A stretch of DNA of 62,500 nucleotides from an uncultured Bacteroidota bacterium (GTDB lineage Bacteria; Bacteroidota; Bacteroidia; UKL13-3), in the NCBI GenBank assembly GCA_903897855.1, contig CAIUDH010000045.1, positions 1 to 62,500 of the forward strand, written 5' to 3'. Positions 53,858-62,442 of the stretch are shown here, one piece after another. The notes under the pieces were generated by a model, which saw only the letters and a list, made by a program, of their open reading frames with translations, was not told the DNA's origin and made no database searches. Made by a program: the position numbers and the translations under genes. Each line of letters begins with the position of its first letter. Position 1 is the first letter of the stretch.

Positions 53858-55117
53858 TTATTGAATCACTAATTGAATACTGCTTCGCGTGCGTTGCTCC
53901 AACAAGATGATTTTATCCTTTACGTACTCCACTTGTTGAACACTACGAACATTACGAGCGGTAAAGAGCTCACAACCTTTATTCACGCGGATATTAAATT
54001 GTTCTGATAGTGCATCTTGTAGTTTTTGCAAATTTTCATCGTCGGTATTCACACACGCACTAAAGCTAATGGCCGAATTTTGCATCAAATTGGTTTTGAT
54101 GCCATGGAGCGCAAAAGTTTCAAATATTTTACTCAAATTCTCTTCTACGATAAACGAAAAATCTTTACTTGAAATTGAAACAAGCGTTTGATCCCCTTTA
54201 AGAATATATACCGGTATTTGAATTAAATCATGAGGCGAGTTACTCACGGTGGTGCCATCGGCATCAGGGGCTACAAATGACTTCACATACAATGGAATAT
54301 TTTTGCTTTGAAGTGGTTGAATCGTTTTAGGATGTATTACGGTTGCGCCGTAATAGGCTAACTCAATGGCTTCATTATAATTTAAAGAATCAATTTTTAT
54401 TGTGTCCTTAAACCTTTTTGGATCGGCATTTAAAACCCCGGCTACATCTTTCCAGATGGTGAGGCTTTGGGCTCCAAGCGCATAGGCGAAAATGGCTGCA
54501 CTATAATCGCTTCCTTCTCGTCCTAAAGTTGTGGTGTTGTTATTGGGGGAGTTTCCAATGAAGCCTTGCGTAATGATAATTTGATTTTCGACAAGGGGTT
54601 TAAGCTTCGATTGTATTATTTGAGTGGTCTTCTTCCAATCAATCTTCCCTTCACGGTACGTGGTATCGGTGTGTACAAAATTGCGGGCATCCACCCAACG
54701 GTTTTTAATGTTTGTTTGATTTAAATAGATGCTGACAATTTTGGTGCAAATGATCTCGCCAAAAGAAACAATCTGATCATAATTAAAATCAAAAGAGCCT
54801 TCGGGTGTGCCACTGATAATACAATCAAGTTCGATAAAAGTATTTTCAATATCATCGTATCCATGCGGGTGAATCTCGCTGATCAGCTCATTGATAATAT
54901 GATCATGATATAATTTTATCTCGTCGAATCGTTTTTTCGCCTCTCCAGTTTGTTTGAAGTATGCGGCAGTTAATTGTTCTAAAGCATTGGTTGTTTTTCC
55001 CATAGCCGAAATCACAATAAGCAATTTCTCACTTTCGAAGCGTTTTACAATTTCGCCTACATTACGCACGGCATTGGCATCTTTCACCGATGCTCCTCCA
55101 AATTTAAATACTTGCAC
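53858..55117 (-). CDS. Aspartate kinase
   Basis: A 419-residue monofunctional kinase for the first step of the Lys/Thr/Met pathway. Typical blocks: VFKFGGASVKDANAVRNV at the N-terminus, VISAMGKTTNALE, GFIGNSPNNNTTTLGREGSDYSA and VLNADPKRF. Two ACT domains, the regulatory part, follow from about residue 310 (LVSISSKDFSF onward). Start codon is GTG. It lies 50 bases behind the S9A gene on the same strand and could be read with it. No lysine riboswitch was seen in the short gap. Confidence 0.94.
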   Translation of the reverse strand: MQVFKFGGASVKDANAVRNVGEIVKRFESEKLLIVISAMGKTTNALEQLTAAYFKQTGEAKKRFDEIKLYHDHIINELISEIHPHGYDDIENTFIELDCIISGTPEGSFDFNYDQIVSFGEIICTKIVSIYLNQTNIKNRWVDARNFVHTDTTYREGKIDWKKTTQIIQSKLKPLVENQIIITQGFIGNSPNNNTTTLGREGSDYSAAIFAYALGAQSLTIWKDVAGVLNADPKRFKDTIKIDSLNYNEAIELAYYGATVIHPKTIQPLQSKNIPLYVKSFVAPDADGTTVSNSPHDLIQIPVYILKGDQTLVSISSKDFSFIVEENLSKIFETFALHGIKTNLMQNSAISFSACVNTDDENLQKLQDALSEQFNIRVNKGCELFTARNVRSVQQVEYVKDKIILLEQRTRSSIQLVIQ

Positions 55118-55167
55118 TTTTAAAAACTACTAATTAAATATTGATAAATTCATACTACGACATTTGC

Positions 55168-57309
55168 CTAAAACTTCGGCTGCATCCCTAAATTATACAT
55201 CATGAAACTCCATTTGTCGGTGGTTTCATCGATTACCTTGCTGGTGGGTTTACCGGCACCGTGCCCTGCATTCACATCGATACGAATGAGTATTGGGTTG
55301 GGACCTTGCTGATGTTGTTGCAGCGTAGCACCAAATTTAAAACTATGAGCAGGCACCACCCGATCATCGTGATCGCCCGTTACAACCATCGTTGGCGGAT
55401 AGGCTATATCTTTAATATTATGCAACGGTGAATACTTAATTAAGTATTTAAAATCCTCTGCGCTGTCGGCACAGCCATAATCGGCACACCAGCCCCAGCC
55501 AATGGTGAAACGATGAAAACGTAACATGTCTAGTACCCCCACGGCCGGGATACAACAAGCAAATAATTCAGGCCGTTGTGTCATACAAGCACCCACGAGT
55601 AATCCTCCATTGCTTCCTCCTTCAATTGCCAGTCGTTTGCTATTGGTATATTTTTCTTTTATCAAATATTCGGAGGCCGAAATAAAGTCGTTAAAAACAT
55701 TCTGCTTGCGTTCTTTTGTTCCGCTTTCATGCCATTGTTTGCCATACTCTCCCCCTCCTCTGATATTGGGAATTGCTACGACTCCACCTTGATCGATAAA
55801 CAATAATCGAGAAACACTGAACCCAGGTGTGACATTGATATTAAAGCCACCATATCCATACTGGTAACAGGGGTTGTTGCCATCTAATTTTAAGCCTTTT
55901 TTATGGATGATAAACATCGGCACCTCTGTTCCATCCGTACTTTTATAACGAACTTGAGTTACTTCATAATTTTCTGGTTTGAAATTTGTTTTCGGTTGTT
56001 TAAAAATTTCAGACTTGCCTGTAGCTACATCATACTTAAAAATAGTCGGTGCGTAGGTAAATGAAGTGAAAGAGTAAAACAAGGTCATATCTTCTTTGCG
56101 ACCGCCTAATCCACCAGAGGTGCCGATGGCAGGCAGTTCAATTTCTTTTTTGTTGCTTCCATCTATGTTCAACACAAATATTTTTGTGTAGGCATCTTTT
56201 AAGTAAGTAGCAAATAATTTGCCTCCTCCAGTGCTAGCCCCTTCAAGCAATTCTTTTTCTTCAGGAATTATTGTTTTCCAGTTCGCCTCCGCTGTGTCGT
56301 TAGCATTAATACTCACGACCCTGCGGTTGTCGGCTTTGTAATTGGTGTTCACTAAAAAATGATCTCCATCGTTATCAAGAACCGAAAATTCATATTTCAT
56401 ATTGGTCCAAAGGGTACGCCAGTTTTTATCACCTTTACTTAAATCCTTATACATCACCCTATTTCCATCGTTGGCTCCATCACCAATATATAAAAACAAA
56501 AAGCGCTCATCCTCGCTTATAGCCGCACTATGATAACGTTTCGGATTTGCCTCGTCAGAATAAATCAGCTCGTCTTTATTTTGCAAGGTTCCTAATTTAT
56601 GATAGTAAACTTTATGACCGTTGTTTTGCGAACTTAAAGCATGAGCGCCTGGTTTATCGTAACAACTATAATAGAATCCATTCTTATACCATGAAGCCCC
56701 ACTAAATTTAACCCAATCAATTTTTTCGCTTTCTAATTCCTTACGAGTTGACACCTCCATCACATGGATTTCATTCCAGTCGCTGCCTGCCTTTGCAAGG
56801 TTATAGGCGCAGTATTGATGATCCTTGCTAAAACTCATTCCGGCCAAAGCGGTGGTGCCTTCTTTACTTAAGTCGTTGGGATTCAAAAACACCTCCGGAG
56901 CTCCATCCAATCCTTTTTGAATATACACTACACTCTGATTTTGCAATCCGTCGTTTTTTGAAAAGAAATAATTCTCTCCTTCTTTCGAGGGCTGTGAGAA
57001 TTTTTCAAAATTAAAATTCGTCTCCACCACTTCATGAAATTTCTTGCGAAAAGTGATTTGATCTAAATAGTCGAAAGTTACTTTATTTTCGACCACTACC
57101 CATTCTTTGGTATCAGCGGCGGTATCATTTTCAAGCCAGCGATAATTTTCTTTTATTGGGGTGCCATGAAAAATTTCAATCGTTTCAATTTTTTTCGTTT
57201 CCGGGTAAGTTACGGCGATGGCCGCATTGGGATTTTTCCAGATTTCCATTTTGGGATTGTTACAAGAATACAAGACAAGGATTGATAGGGTAATGATGAT
57301 ATATTTCAT
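55168..57309 (-). CDS. Prolyl oligopeptidase family lipoprotein (S9A)
   Basis: A 713-residue serine peptidase. The N-terminus MKYIIITLSILVLYS-C is a lipoprotein signal (lipobox Cys16), so it is membrane-anchored outside the cytoplasm. A seven-bladed propeller (about 75-430) is followed by the hydrolase domain: nucleophile in EGGSNGGLLVGACM, Asp in TGDHDDRVVP and His in NAGHGAGK. The preceding NIRGGGEYGKQWHESGTKERKQN is typical of the group. Cleaves short peptides after proline. A possible own -7 box (TAATTTCG) lies inside the end of the upstream gene. Confidence 0.95.
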   Translation of the reverse strand: MKYIIITLSILVLYSCNNPKMEIWKNPNAAIAVTYPETKKIETIEIFHGTPIKENYRWLENDTAADTKEWVVVENKVTFDYLDQITFRKKFHEVVETNFNFEKFSQPSKEGENYFFSKNDGLQNQSVVYIQKGLDGAPEVFLNPNDLSKEGTTALAGMSFSKDHQYCAYNLAKAGSDWNEIHVMEVSTRKELESEKIDWVKFSGASWYKNGFYYSCYDKPGAHALSSQNNGHKVYYHKLGTLQNKDELIYSDEANPKRYHSAAISEDERFLFLYIGDGANDGNRVMYKDLSKGDKNWRTLWTNMKYEFSVLDNDGDHFLVNTNYKADNRRVVSINANDTAEANWKTIIPEEKELLEGASTGGGKLFATYLKDAYTKIFVLNIDGSNKKEIELPAIGTSGGLGGRKEDMTLFYSFTSFTYAPTIFKYDVATGKSEIFKQPKTNFKPENYEVTQVRYKSTDGTEVPMFIIHKKGLKLDGNNPCYQYGYGGFNINVTPGFSVSRLLFIDQGGVVAIPNIRGGGEYGKQWHESGTKERKQNVFNDFISASEYLIKEKYTNSKRLAIEGGSNGGLLVGACMTQRPELFACCIPAVGVLDMLRFHRFTIGWGWCADYGCADSAEDFKYLIKYSPLHNIKDIAYPPTMVVTGDHDDRVVPAHSFKFGATLQQHQQGPNPILIRIDVNAGHGAGKPTSKVIDETTDKWSFMMYNLGMQPKF

Positions 57310-57343
57310 GATGGATTATAGATTAGAGAGATTGATGGTGTGG

Positions 57344-57351
57344 CGAAATTA
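57344..57351 (-). promoter_or_regulatory. Possible internal promoter for the prolyl oligopeptidase gene
   Basis: TAATTTCG followed by C on the minus strand, overlapping the stop of the CoA-transferase gene, 34 bases before the start at 57309. Seven of eight matches; same form as before hbd. Confidence 0.4.
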
Positions 57352-58059
57352 AACCGTGGTGTGGTGTTTTTGCTGTATGGTTTTTTGTTCAATTCTTTTT
57401 TCGTAATCCACCCCTTGAAAGATACGATGAACATAGATTCCAGGGGTGTGTATATGGTTGGGGTCTAATTCGCCCGCAGGCACTAATTCTTCCACCTCCG
57501 CGATCGTTATTTTCCCTGCCATGGCCATCAACGGATTCATATTACGAGCAGTGGCTTTAAAAATAAGGTTACCTTGGGTATCCCCCTTCCAGGCTTTCAC
57601 GATGGCATAATCCGCATCGAAAGCAACCTCCATCAAATAATCTTTACCATTAAAATTTCGCACTTCCTTTCCGATGGCGACTTCGGTACCCACCCCAGCA
57701 GGGGTATAAATAACCGGCATGCCATAACCCGCAGCCATACAACGGGTAGCCAGAGTGCCTTGTGGAATAAGCTCCACTTCTAATTCTCCGCTTAGCAGCT
57801 GGCGTTCAAATTCTGCATTTTCACCGACATAAGATGAAATCATTTTTTTCACTTGTTTAGTTTGTAGCATTAAGCCAATGCCAAAATCGTCGACTCCGGC
57901 ATTATTACTAATACAAGTTAAATTTTTTATGCCTTTTTTCACCAACGCCTTGATACTATTTTCGGGGATGCCACACAATCCAAACCCTCCCAGCATAAGG
58001 ATAGCGCCATCCTGTATATCATGGATAGCCTGGTCCGCATTTTCAACTACTTTGTTCAT
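57349..58059 (-). CDS. 3-oxoacid CoA-transferase subunit A
   Basis: A 236-residue subunit of a succinyl-CoA:3-oxoacid (acetoacetate) CoA-transferase, family I. Blocks [62 protein letters not shown] and [27 protein letters not shown] are typical of subunit A. The catalytic Glu is in subunit B, which is not adjacent; it must be elsewhere. It lies 11 bases after the glycosyltransferase stop and may be co-transcribed with it. The C-terminal tail is short and His/Thr-rich. Confidence 0.94.
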   Translation of the reverse strand: MNKVVENADQAIHDIQDGAILMLGGFGLCGIPENSIKALVKKGIKNLTCISNNAGVDDFGIGLMLQTKQVKKMISSYVGENAEFERQLLSGELEVELIPQGTLATRCMAAGYGMPVIYTPAGVGTEVAIGKEVRNFNGKDYLMEVAFDADYAIVKAWKGDTQGNLIFKATARNMNPLMAMAGKITIAEVEELVPAGELDPNHIHTPGIYVHRIFQGVDYEKRIEQKTIQQKHHTTV

Positions 58060-58070
58060 CTTTTATACTT

Positions 58071-59210
58071 TTAATCCAATAATCTATTAATGATTTCAAT
58101 CATTTTTAAACGAAGCAAATGTAAGATTCCTTTATCAGGATAAAAATAGTAATGTAATTTTAAAAGACGTTTTTGTCGTTGATAATAGTTCTCACGAACA
58201 AACTGCACCTCTGAAACCACTAAATCGACACCTCTTAAATGGTGTGACACGTTTAATTCAGGAGGCACTAAATCAAGTGCATAGCCTTCGATGCTTTCTT
58301 TGCAATGCCTAGAAGTAAGTATATATTTTGTTTTAACTTTTGAGAGATTTCGTGCTCCCAAAATGTCGCAAGTAATTTCACCCTCCTTAAATCCTGACAC
58401 TTTCACCGGCTCCCCGTAAGCATCATACACAGCCTTACTCTTGTTAAGTTCAAGGAAGTGAAATGATTGCTGAACTCCTTGTTGTATAAGGCTTTGAAAA
58501 GCATGTCGGTAAATTTTTTTATTCACATGAACACCCAGCTCTCCGAAATTTGTGGTTAAAGAAATATGAGGATGCACAAAATATTTTTTTTCCTGAATTA
58601 AATATGCATTGAATTTTTTTTCCCAAACTTCATCACTCCAGTGACTATAAACTGAAGGCAAGTCTATCTCATTCAAATTCTGTTTGAAGTTTTTAAAACC
58701 CTGCCACTGGGTGTTTGTAACTAGCAACCCCCAGGAGGTTGCCTTCTGATAATAGTAACTATCAGACCCGTCTTGCAACTTATGAAAGGGGTAATTGCAA
58801 ACTAAATTACGTTCAAAATTATAGAGCCCTATCCCTGCAATTTGATCGTCATTCCGATAAAAATGGAGGGCATTAAGGGCGTAATAAAACAAAGAAGGCG
58901 ATACCATCAGATCGTCTTCTAATATCAAAACAGCACCCTGGCTTTCCGACTGTTCCATGGCCCATAAATTATGCTTGTCGGGGCCTAATTTGCTCTCGTG
59001 TACCACCACTTTGATATTAAAATGTTGGGAGAAAAAGTTCTTGCAAAAACGAATAGCCCCCTCATCCGAACCCACATCAAAACTGATGACTAGTTCAAAA
59101 GGCTTATTTTTTTCAACCACCAGGGCGGCTTCCAAAAGGCTTTTCAGCAGGCGTTGCAGGCTATACAAACGCCGGTATCCAAGTATTATAATTGCGAAAT
59201 GATGTGCCAT
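58071..59210 (-). CDS. GT13 (GnT-I)-like glycosyltransferase
   Basis: A 379-residue soluble glycosyltransferase. HHFAIIILGYRRLYSLQRLLKSL opens a GT-A fold; SFDVGSDEGAIRF, ESKLGPDKHNLWAM and the metal-binding ILEDDLMVSPSLFYY (EDD motif) resemble GnT-I-like enzymes, and SSYYYQKATSWGLLVT-like strands follow. The acceptor is unknown. Followed 11 bases later by the CoA-transferase subunit gene, an odd neighbour functionally. Confidence 0.8.
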   Translation of the reverse strand: MAHHFAIIILGYRRLYSLQRLLKSLLEAALVVEKNKPFELVISFDVGSDEGAIRFCKNFFSQHFNIKVVVHESKLGPDKHNLWAMEQSESQGAVLILEDDLMVSPSLFYYALNALHFYRNDDQIAGIGLYNFERNLVCNYPFHKLQDGSDSYYYQKATSWGLLVTNTQWQGFKNFKQNLNEIDLPSVYSHWSDEVWEKKFNAYLIQEKKYFVHPHISLTTNFGELGVHVNKKIYRHAFQSLIQQGVQQSFHFLELNKSKAVYDAYGEPVKVSGFKEGEITCDILGARNLSKVKTKYILTSRHCKESIEGYALDLVPPELNVSHHLRGVDLVVSEVQFVRENYYQRQKRLLKLHYYFYPDKGILHLLRLKMIEIINRLLD

Positions 59211-59264
59211 CTGAAAAAATAAAAAACGCTAAAATATCGTATTTAATTACACCAACATTATTTT

Positions 59265-59272
59265 TATCTTTG
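59265..59272 (+). promoter_or_regulatory. -7 box TATCTTTG of the 2TM gene
   Basis: Perfect TAnnTTTG, 27 bases before the ATG at 59300. It lies inside any longer reading frame from 59192, so it supports the later start. Confidence 0.6.
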
Positions 59273-59299
59273 TGTTGCAAATTAAACAATTATACTTTC

Positions 59300-59566
59300 A
59301 TGGAAGAGAAAGACGAGAACCTTTGGCGTATCGCCAAAAAACGCGCAAAATTCAAGAAACATTTATCCGTTTACTTGGTCATGAACACTTTTTTCTGGTG
59401 TATCTGGTATCTCACGAGTGCCAATCATGAGGCGAAGCCATTTCCTTGGCCGGTATGGCCCCTTTTAGGATGGGGTCTTGGTGTGGTACTACAATATTTC
59501 GAAGCATACCATACTGAGATTGGTTGGAGTGCAGAGAAAGAATACGAGAAGCTTAAAAAGAAATAG
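59300..59566 (+). CDS. 2TM-domain small membrane protein
   Basis: An 88-residue protein with the 2TM layout: LWRIAKKRAKFKKHLSVYL, first helix through FFWCIWYLT, then FPWPVWPLLGWGLGVVLQYF and a charged tail. Some family members accompany histidine kinases; here it stands alone. The start at 59300 matches the family N-terminus and the promoter just upstream. The DUF1801 gene starts five bases after its stop. Confidence 0.85.
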   Translation: MEEKDENLWRIAKKRAKFKKHLSVYLVMNTFFWCIWYLTSANHEAKPFPWPVWPLLGWGLGVVLQYFEAYHTEIGWSAEKEYEKLKKK

Positions 59567-59571
59567 GATGT

Positions 59572-59931
59572 ATGGCTTTGCCTAAATTTCATGGTGTGGA
59601 GGATTATATCGAATATTTTCCATTGTATGGTGATGTATTGCAAAAACTCAGGCAACTTATTTTAAGTACAAGTCCCAAAATCCATGAGCGCATACGATAT
59701 AACTTTCCCTTTTATGACTATCATGGCATGCTCCTGTTTCTTGCTGTCCAAAAAAAAAGGGTCGTCATCGGCTTTGTCGATGGTTCTCAAATGAGCGATA
59801 CGGCAGGTGCTTTTACTTCGTTCAATCAAAAATATATTCGACATTTGCGTTACCATACTACCAAGGATATTGTTGAAGATGTCGTGCTCCATTACGTGCA
59901 TGAAGCCATGCTCTTGAAGGAGATGAAATGA
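59572..59931 (+). CDS. DUF1801 (YdhG-like) protein
   Basis: A 119-residue soluble protein with the YdhG/DUF1801 layout: VEDYIEYFPLYGDVLQKLRQLIL, then HERIRYNFPFYDYHGMLLFLAVQKKRVVIGF and LRHLRYHT-like closing helix. Function unknown. Probably co-transcribed with the 2TM gene. Confidence 0.85.
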   Translation: MALPKFHGVEDYIEYFPLYGDVLQKLRQLILSTSPKIHERIRYNFPFYDYHGMLLFLAVQKKRVVIGFVDGSQMSDTAGAFTSFNQKYIRHLRYHTTKDIVEDVVLHYVHEAMLLKEMK

Positions 59932-60019
59932 ATGAACCCGAAGTCAACCGGCAAATTGGTAATCATCGGCGCCCTCTTTGGTTGCAAATTTACATTTCAA
60001 AATATTAATTAGTATTCAT

Positions 60020-60027
60020 TAATTTCG
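60020..60027 (+). promoter_or_regulatory. -7 box TAATTTCG of hbd, predicted leaderless transcript
   Basis: Seven of eight matches to TAnnTTTG, followed by C. Four bases (CCCC) separate the box from the ATG at 60032, the same spacing as before dcd and the aminotransferase gene. Confidence 0.5.
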
Positions 60028-60031
60028 CCCC

Positions 60032-60919
60032 ATGATTAATATTACTGTAATCGGCAGTGGTACCATGGGGAATGGTATCGCTCATGTATTCGCTCAAAAC
60101 AATTTCAAGGTAACCGTAGTGGATGTAAAAACGGAGGCCTTAGAAAAAGCGAAAATTACCATCACGAAAAATCTGGACAGGCAAGTGGCTAAAGGAGCTA
60201 TCGACGAGACCGTCAAAAGCAACACTTTAAACAATCTCACTTTCATCGACAATTTAGCTGAAGGCGCAAAAAATGCAGATTTAGTGATTGAAGCGGCAAC
60301 GGAGAATGTGAATATAAAACTCGATATTTTTAGATCACTGGATGCCATTTGCAAGCCTGAATGCATTTTAGCAAGTAACACGTCCTCTATTCCCATCACT
60401 AAAATTGGGGCCGTTACAAGCCGTCCGGAAAAGGTGATAGGAATGCATTTTATGAATCCTGTGCCGGTGATGAAACTGGTAGAAATTATTAAAGGTTTTA
60501 AAACCAGTGATGAGGTGGCGGATAAAATTGTAGCCTTGTCGAAACAAATTGGCAAAGTACCTGCCGTGGCCAACGACATGCCCGGATTTATAGCCAACCG
60601 TATACTGATGCCGATGATTAACGAAGCGATTGAAACTTTATTCCAAGGCATTGGCGGCGTAGTGGAAATTGACACGGTGATGAAATTAGGCATGGCACAT
60701 CCCATGGGGCCTTTGCAATTGGCCGATTTCATTGGCTTAGACGTGTGTCTCGCCATCTGTAATGTACTTTATGAAGGATTCGGAAATCCAAAATATGCTC
60801 CTTGTCCTTTACTCGTGAATATGGTAACGAGTGGAAGTCTGGGGGTGAAAAGTGGTTCAGGATTTTATGATTACAGTGCTGGGGGGAAAGAGTTGGTGGT
60901 AGCCTCTCAATTCAAATAA
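60032..60919 (+). CDS. 3-hydroxybutyryl-CoA dehydrogenase
   Basis: A 295-residue NAD(P)-dependent dehydrogenase interconverting acetoacetyl-CoA and 3-hydroxybutyryl-CoA. VIGSGTMGNGIAHVFAQNNF is the cofactor loop, ASNTSSIPITKIGA and GMHFMNPVPVMKLVEII hold the catalytic His, and PGFIANRILMPMINEAI and HPMGPLQLADFIGLDVCLAI follow. Length fits the single-domain Hbd/PaaH group. With the CoA-transferase subunit 2 kb away it suggests use of short acyl-CoAs. gmhA follows 20 bases on. Confidence 0.95.
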   Translation: MINITVIGSGTMGNGIAHVFAQNNFKVTVVDVKTEALEKAKITITKNLDRQVAKGAIDETVKSNTLNNLTFIDNLAEGAKNADLVIEAATENVNIKLDIFRSLDAICKPECILASNTSSIPITKIGAVTSRPEKVIGMHFMNPVPVMKLVEIIKGFKTSDEVADKIVALSKQIGKVPAVANDMPGFIANRILMPMINEAIETLFQGIGGVVEIDTVMKLGMAHPMGPLQLADFIGLDVCLAICNVLYEGFGNPKYAPCPLLVNMVTSGSLGVKSGSGFYDYSAGGKELVVASQFK

Positions 60920-60939
60920 ATCAAGAAAAAAAATCGAAG

Positions 60940-61521
60940 ATGAACGATAAAATAAAAAATATTATTTCTGCTTCCATCGCTGTAAAACAAGCGTTTTTAG
61001 AAGATGAAAAACTGGTTTCAACACTCAACCTTATTGCCGAAGCGATGGTAACTTGTTTGAAGGCTGGCCATAAAGTATTATGGTGTGGCAACGGAGGTAG
61101 TGCCGCCGATGCACAGCACCTGGCAGCCGAGCTTTCGGGTCGTTTTTATATCGACAGAGCACCTCTATATTCGGAGGCTTTACATGTAAATTCATCTTTT
61201 GTCACTGCCGTGGCCAACGATTACAGCTACGATGTTATATACAGTCGTATGTTGCAAGGTTGCGGCCGAGAGGGCGATATCATTGTGGGGATTTCCACTT
61301 CTGGCAATTCAAAAAATGTGATTCAGGCTTTAGAGGTGGCACGCGAAAAAAAAATGATTACCATCGGCTTTACCGGAAGCCACGGGGGCAACATGAAAGA
61401 CCTCTGCGATTTTCTTATCAATATACCCAGTAACGATACCCCACGCATCCAAGAGAGTCATATTTTAGCTGGGCATATTGTGTGTCAGCTTGTAGAAGAT
61501 GCCATGTTTGCTTCCTCGTAG
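60940..61521 (+). CDS. gmhA: Sedoheptulose-7-phosphate isomerase
   Basis: A 193-residue SIS-domain isomerase making D-glycero-D-manno-heptose-7-phosphate for lipopolysaccharide or S-layer glycans. KVLWCGNGGSAADAQHLAAE, the FVTAVANDYSYDVIYSR block, GISTSGNSKNVIQAL and the zinc-binding QESHILAGHIVCQLVE are typical of GmhA. Gap of 20 bases after hbd, so probably one transcript. Confidence 0.95.
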   Translation: MNDKIKNIISASIAVKQAFLEDEKLVSTLNLIAEAMVTCLKAGHKVLWCGNGGSAADAQHLAAELSGRFYIDRAPLYSEALHVNSSFVTAVANDYSYDVIYSRMLQGCGREGDIIVGISTSGNSKNVIQALEVAREKKMITIGFTGSHGGNMKDLCDFLINIPSNDTPRIQESHILAGHIVCQLVEDAMFASS

Positions 61522-61666
61522 TCTTGAAACCATCACTAGATTGCCAATACAAATCAATTTTTAATCTCGTTAAAGCCTCTACAACCCTTACTTAGACAAG
61601 GCCTACGGCGATAACCCCGGTTTCGTATTCATTTAAAAAATTTACATTAGTATAGTTAACTTTTTT

Positions 61667-61674
61667 TATATTTG
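61667..61674 (+). promoter_or_regulatory. -7 box TATATTTG of the small membrane protein gene
   Basis: Perfect TAnnTTTG followed by C, 22 bases before the ATG at 61697. Confidence 0.6.
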
Positions 61675-61696
61675 CCTAAAATTAAAAAATTAAATA

Positions 61697-62002
61697 ATGT
61701 CAAGCCACGCTCACCACGAATCTGATTCTAACCACTCTGAAAAATTCAGTCCACTCAGTGACAATAACAGTAACTTGTCGTTGGGCAAGTTTCTTCCGTT
61801 ACTATTTGGATTAATCTTGATTTTTTCTGCTGTCGTATGCTCCGTTAATAGTGTAGGTTACGTAAATAACGAAGAGCAGGCTGATTGGAAACAAGAACAC
61901 CACCAATCGTTTAGAGATAGTAATGAGAACAAGTATTATAAGGATGCCGAATCGACCGAATCAAAAGGACAGGAGAAAGAGGTAGAGAAAACTGCAGAAT
62001 AA
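61697..62002 (+). CDS. Single-pass membrane protein with charged tail, unknown
   Basis: A 101-residue protein of no family I recognise. The N-terminus is His/Ser/Asn-rich, a membrane helix spans about residues 33-56 (LPLLFGLILIFSAVVCSVNS), and the last 40 residues are strongly charged (many Glu and Lys), likely outside the membrane. It has a clear promoter and its own terminator, so it is a single-gene unit. Confidence 0.65.
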   Translation: MSSHAHHESDSNHSEKFSPLSDNNSNLSLGKFLPLLFGLILIFSAVVCSVNSVGYVNNEEQADWKQEHHQSFRDSNENKYYKDAESTESKGQEKEVEKTAE

Positions 62003-62060
62003 TGGCAGGAAGTAAGCTTCCTAATTAAATCAAAATTGATAAAATAGAAAATAGAATAAA

Positions 62061-62080
62061 CCCTTCCCTCCCAGGAAGGG
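62061..62080 (+). terminator. Terminator after the small membrane protein gene
   Basis: CCCTTCC (62061-62067) and GGAAGGG (62074-62080) form a perfect seven-base stem with a six-base loop, followed by TTTTTG. Confidence 0.9.
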
Positions 62081-62091
62081 TTTTTGTTTTG

Positions 62092-62442
62092 ATGCCAAAA
62101 ATAAAAAATACCGAACGGGGCAAGGCGGGTGAAGCCTTGGCAGAGGCCTATCTAAAAGAACATGGCATGACCATACTCTGTATGAACTATAGGCACCAGC
62201 GCGCTGAAGTCGATATCATTGCCTCCGATGGGCATGAACTCATGATCGTTGAAGTGAAATTAAGACAAAATAATTTATTTGGATTTCCGGAGGAGTTTGT
62301 ATCGAAACAGAAAGAGAATCTCTTGAAACTTGCGGGTTATTCCTACAAAGAAGCCAATGCGATTCTGTTGCCCATCAGATTCGACGTGATTTCGATTAGT
62401 GTTGAAGAAAAAGAGATTAAATATTATAAGGATGCTTTCTAG
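62092..62442 (+). CDS. YraN-family (UPF0102) endonuclease-like protein
   Basis: A 116-residue protein of the YraN family, a restriction-endonuclease-like fold with unclear role. GKAGEALAEAYLKEHGMTIL, NYRHQRAEVDIIASDGHELM, VEVKLRQNNLFG and QKENLLKLAGY match the family, including the Asp and Glu-x-Lys of the nuclease core. Start at the ATG 62092; a TTG three bases earlier is rejected. It begins just after the previous terminator, so its promoter may overlap that hairpin. Confidence 0.9.
   Translation: MPKIKNTERGKAGEALAEAYLKEHGMTILCMNYRHQRAEVDIIASDGHELMIVEVKLRQNNLFGFPEEFVSKQKENLLKLAGYSYKEANAILLPIRFDVISISVEEKEIKYYKDAF

Noticed and set aside
53858-55167. Lysine riboswitch before aspartate kinase
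   Set aside because: Only 50 bases lie between the two genes, too short for it, and no fold was seen.
59192-59299. N-terminal extension of the 2TM protein
   Set aside because: Contains the -7 box TATCTTTG and has no family similarity; the ATG at 59300 fits better.
60094-60756. 220-residue antisense frame inside hbd
   Set aside because: Exact shadow of a well-conserved gene in another frame; long only because of codon bias.
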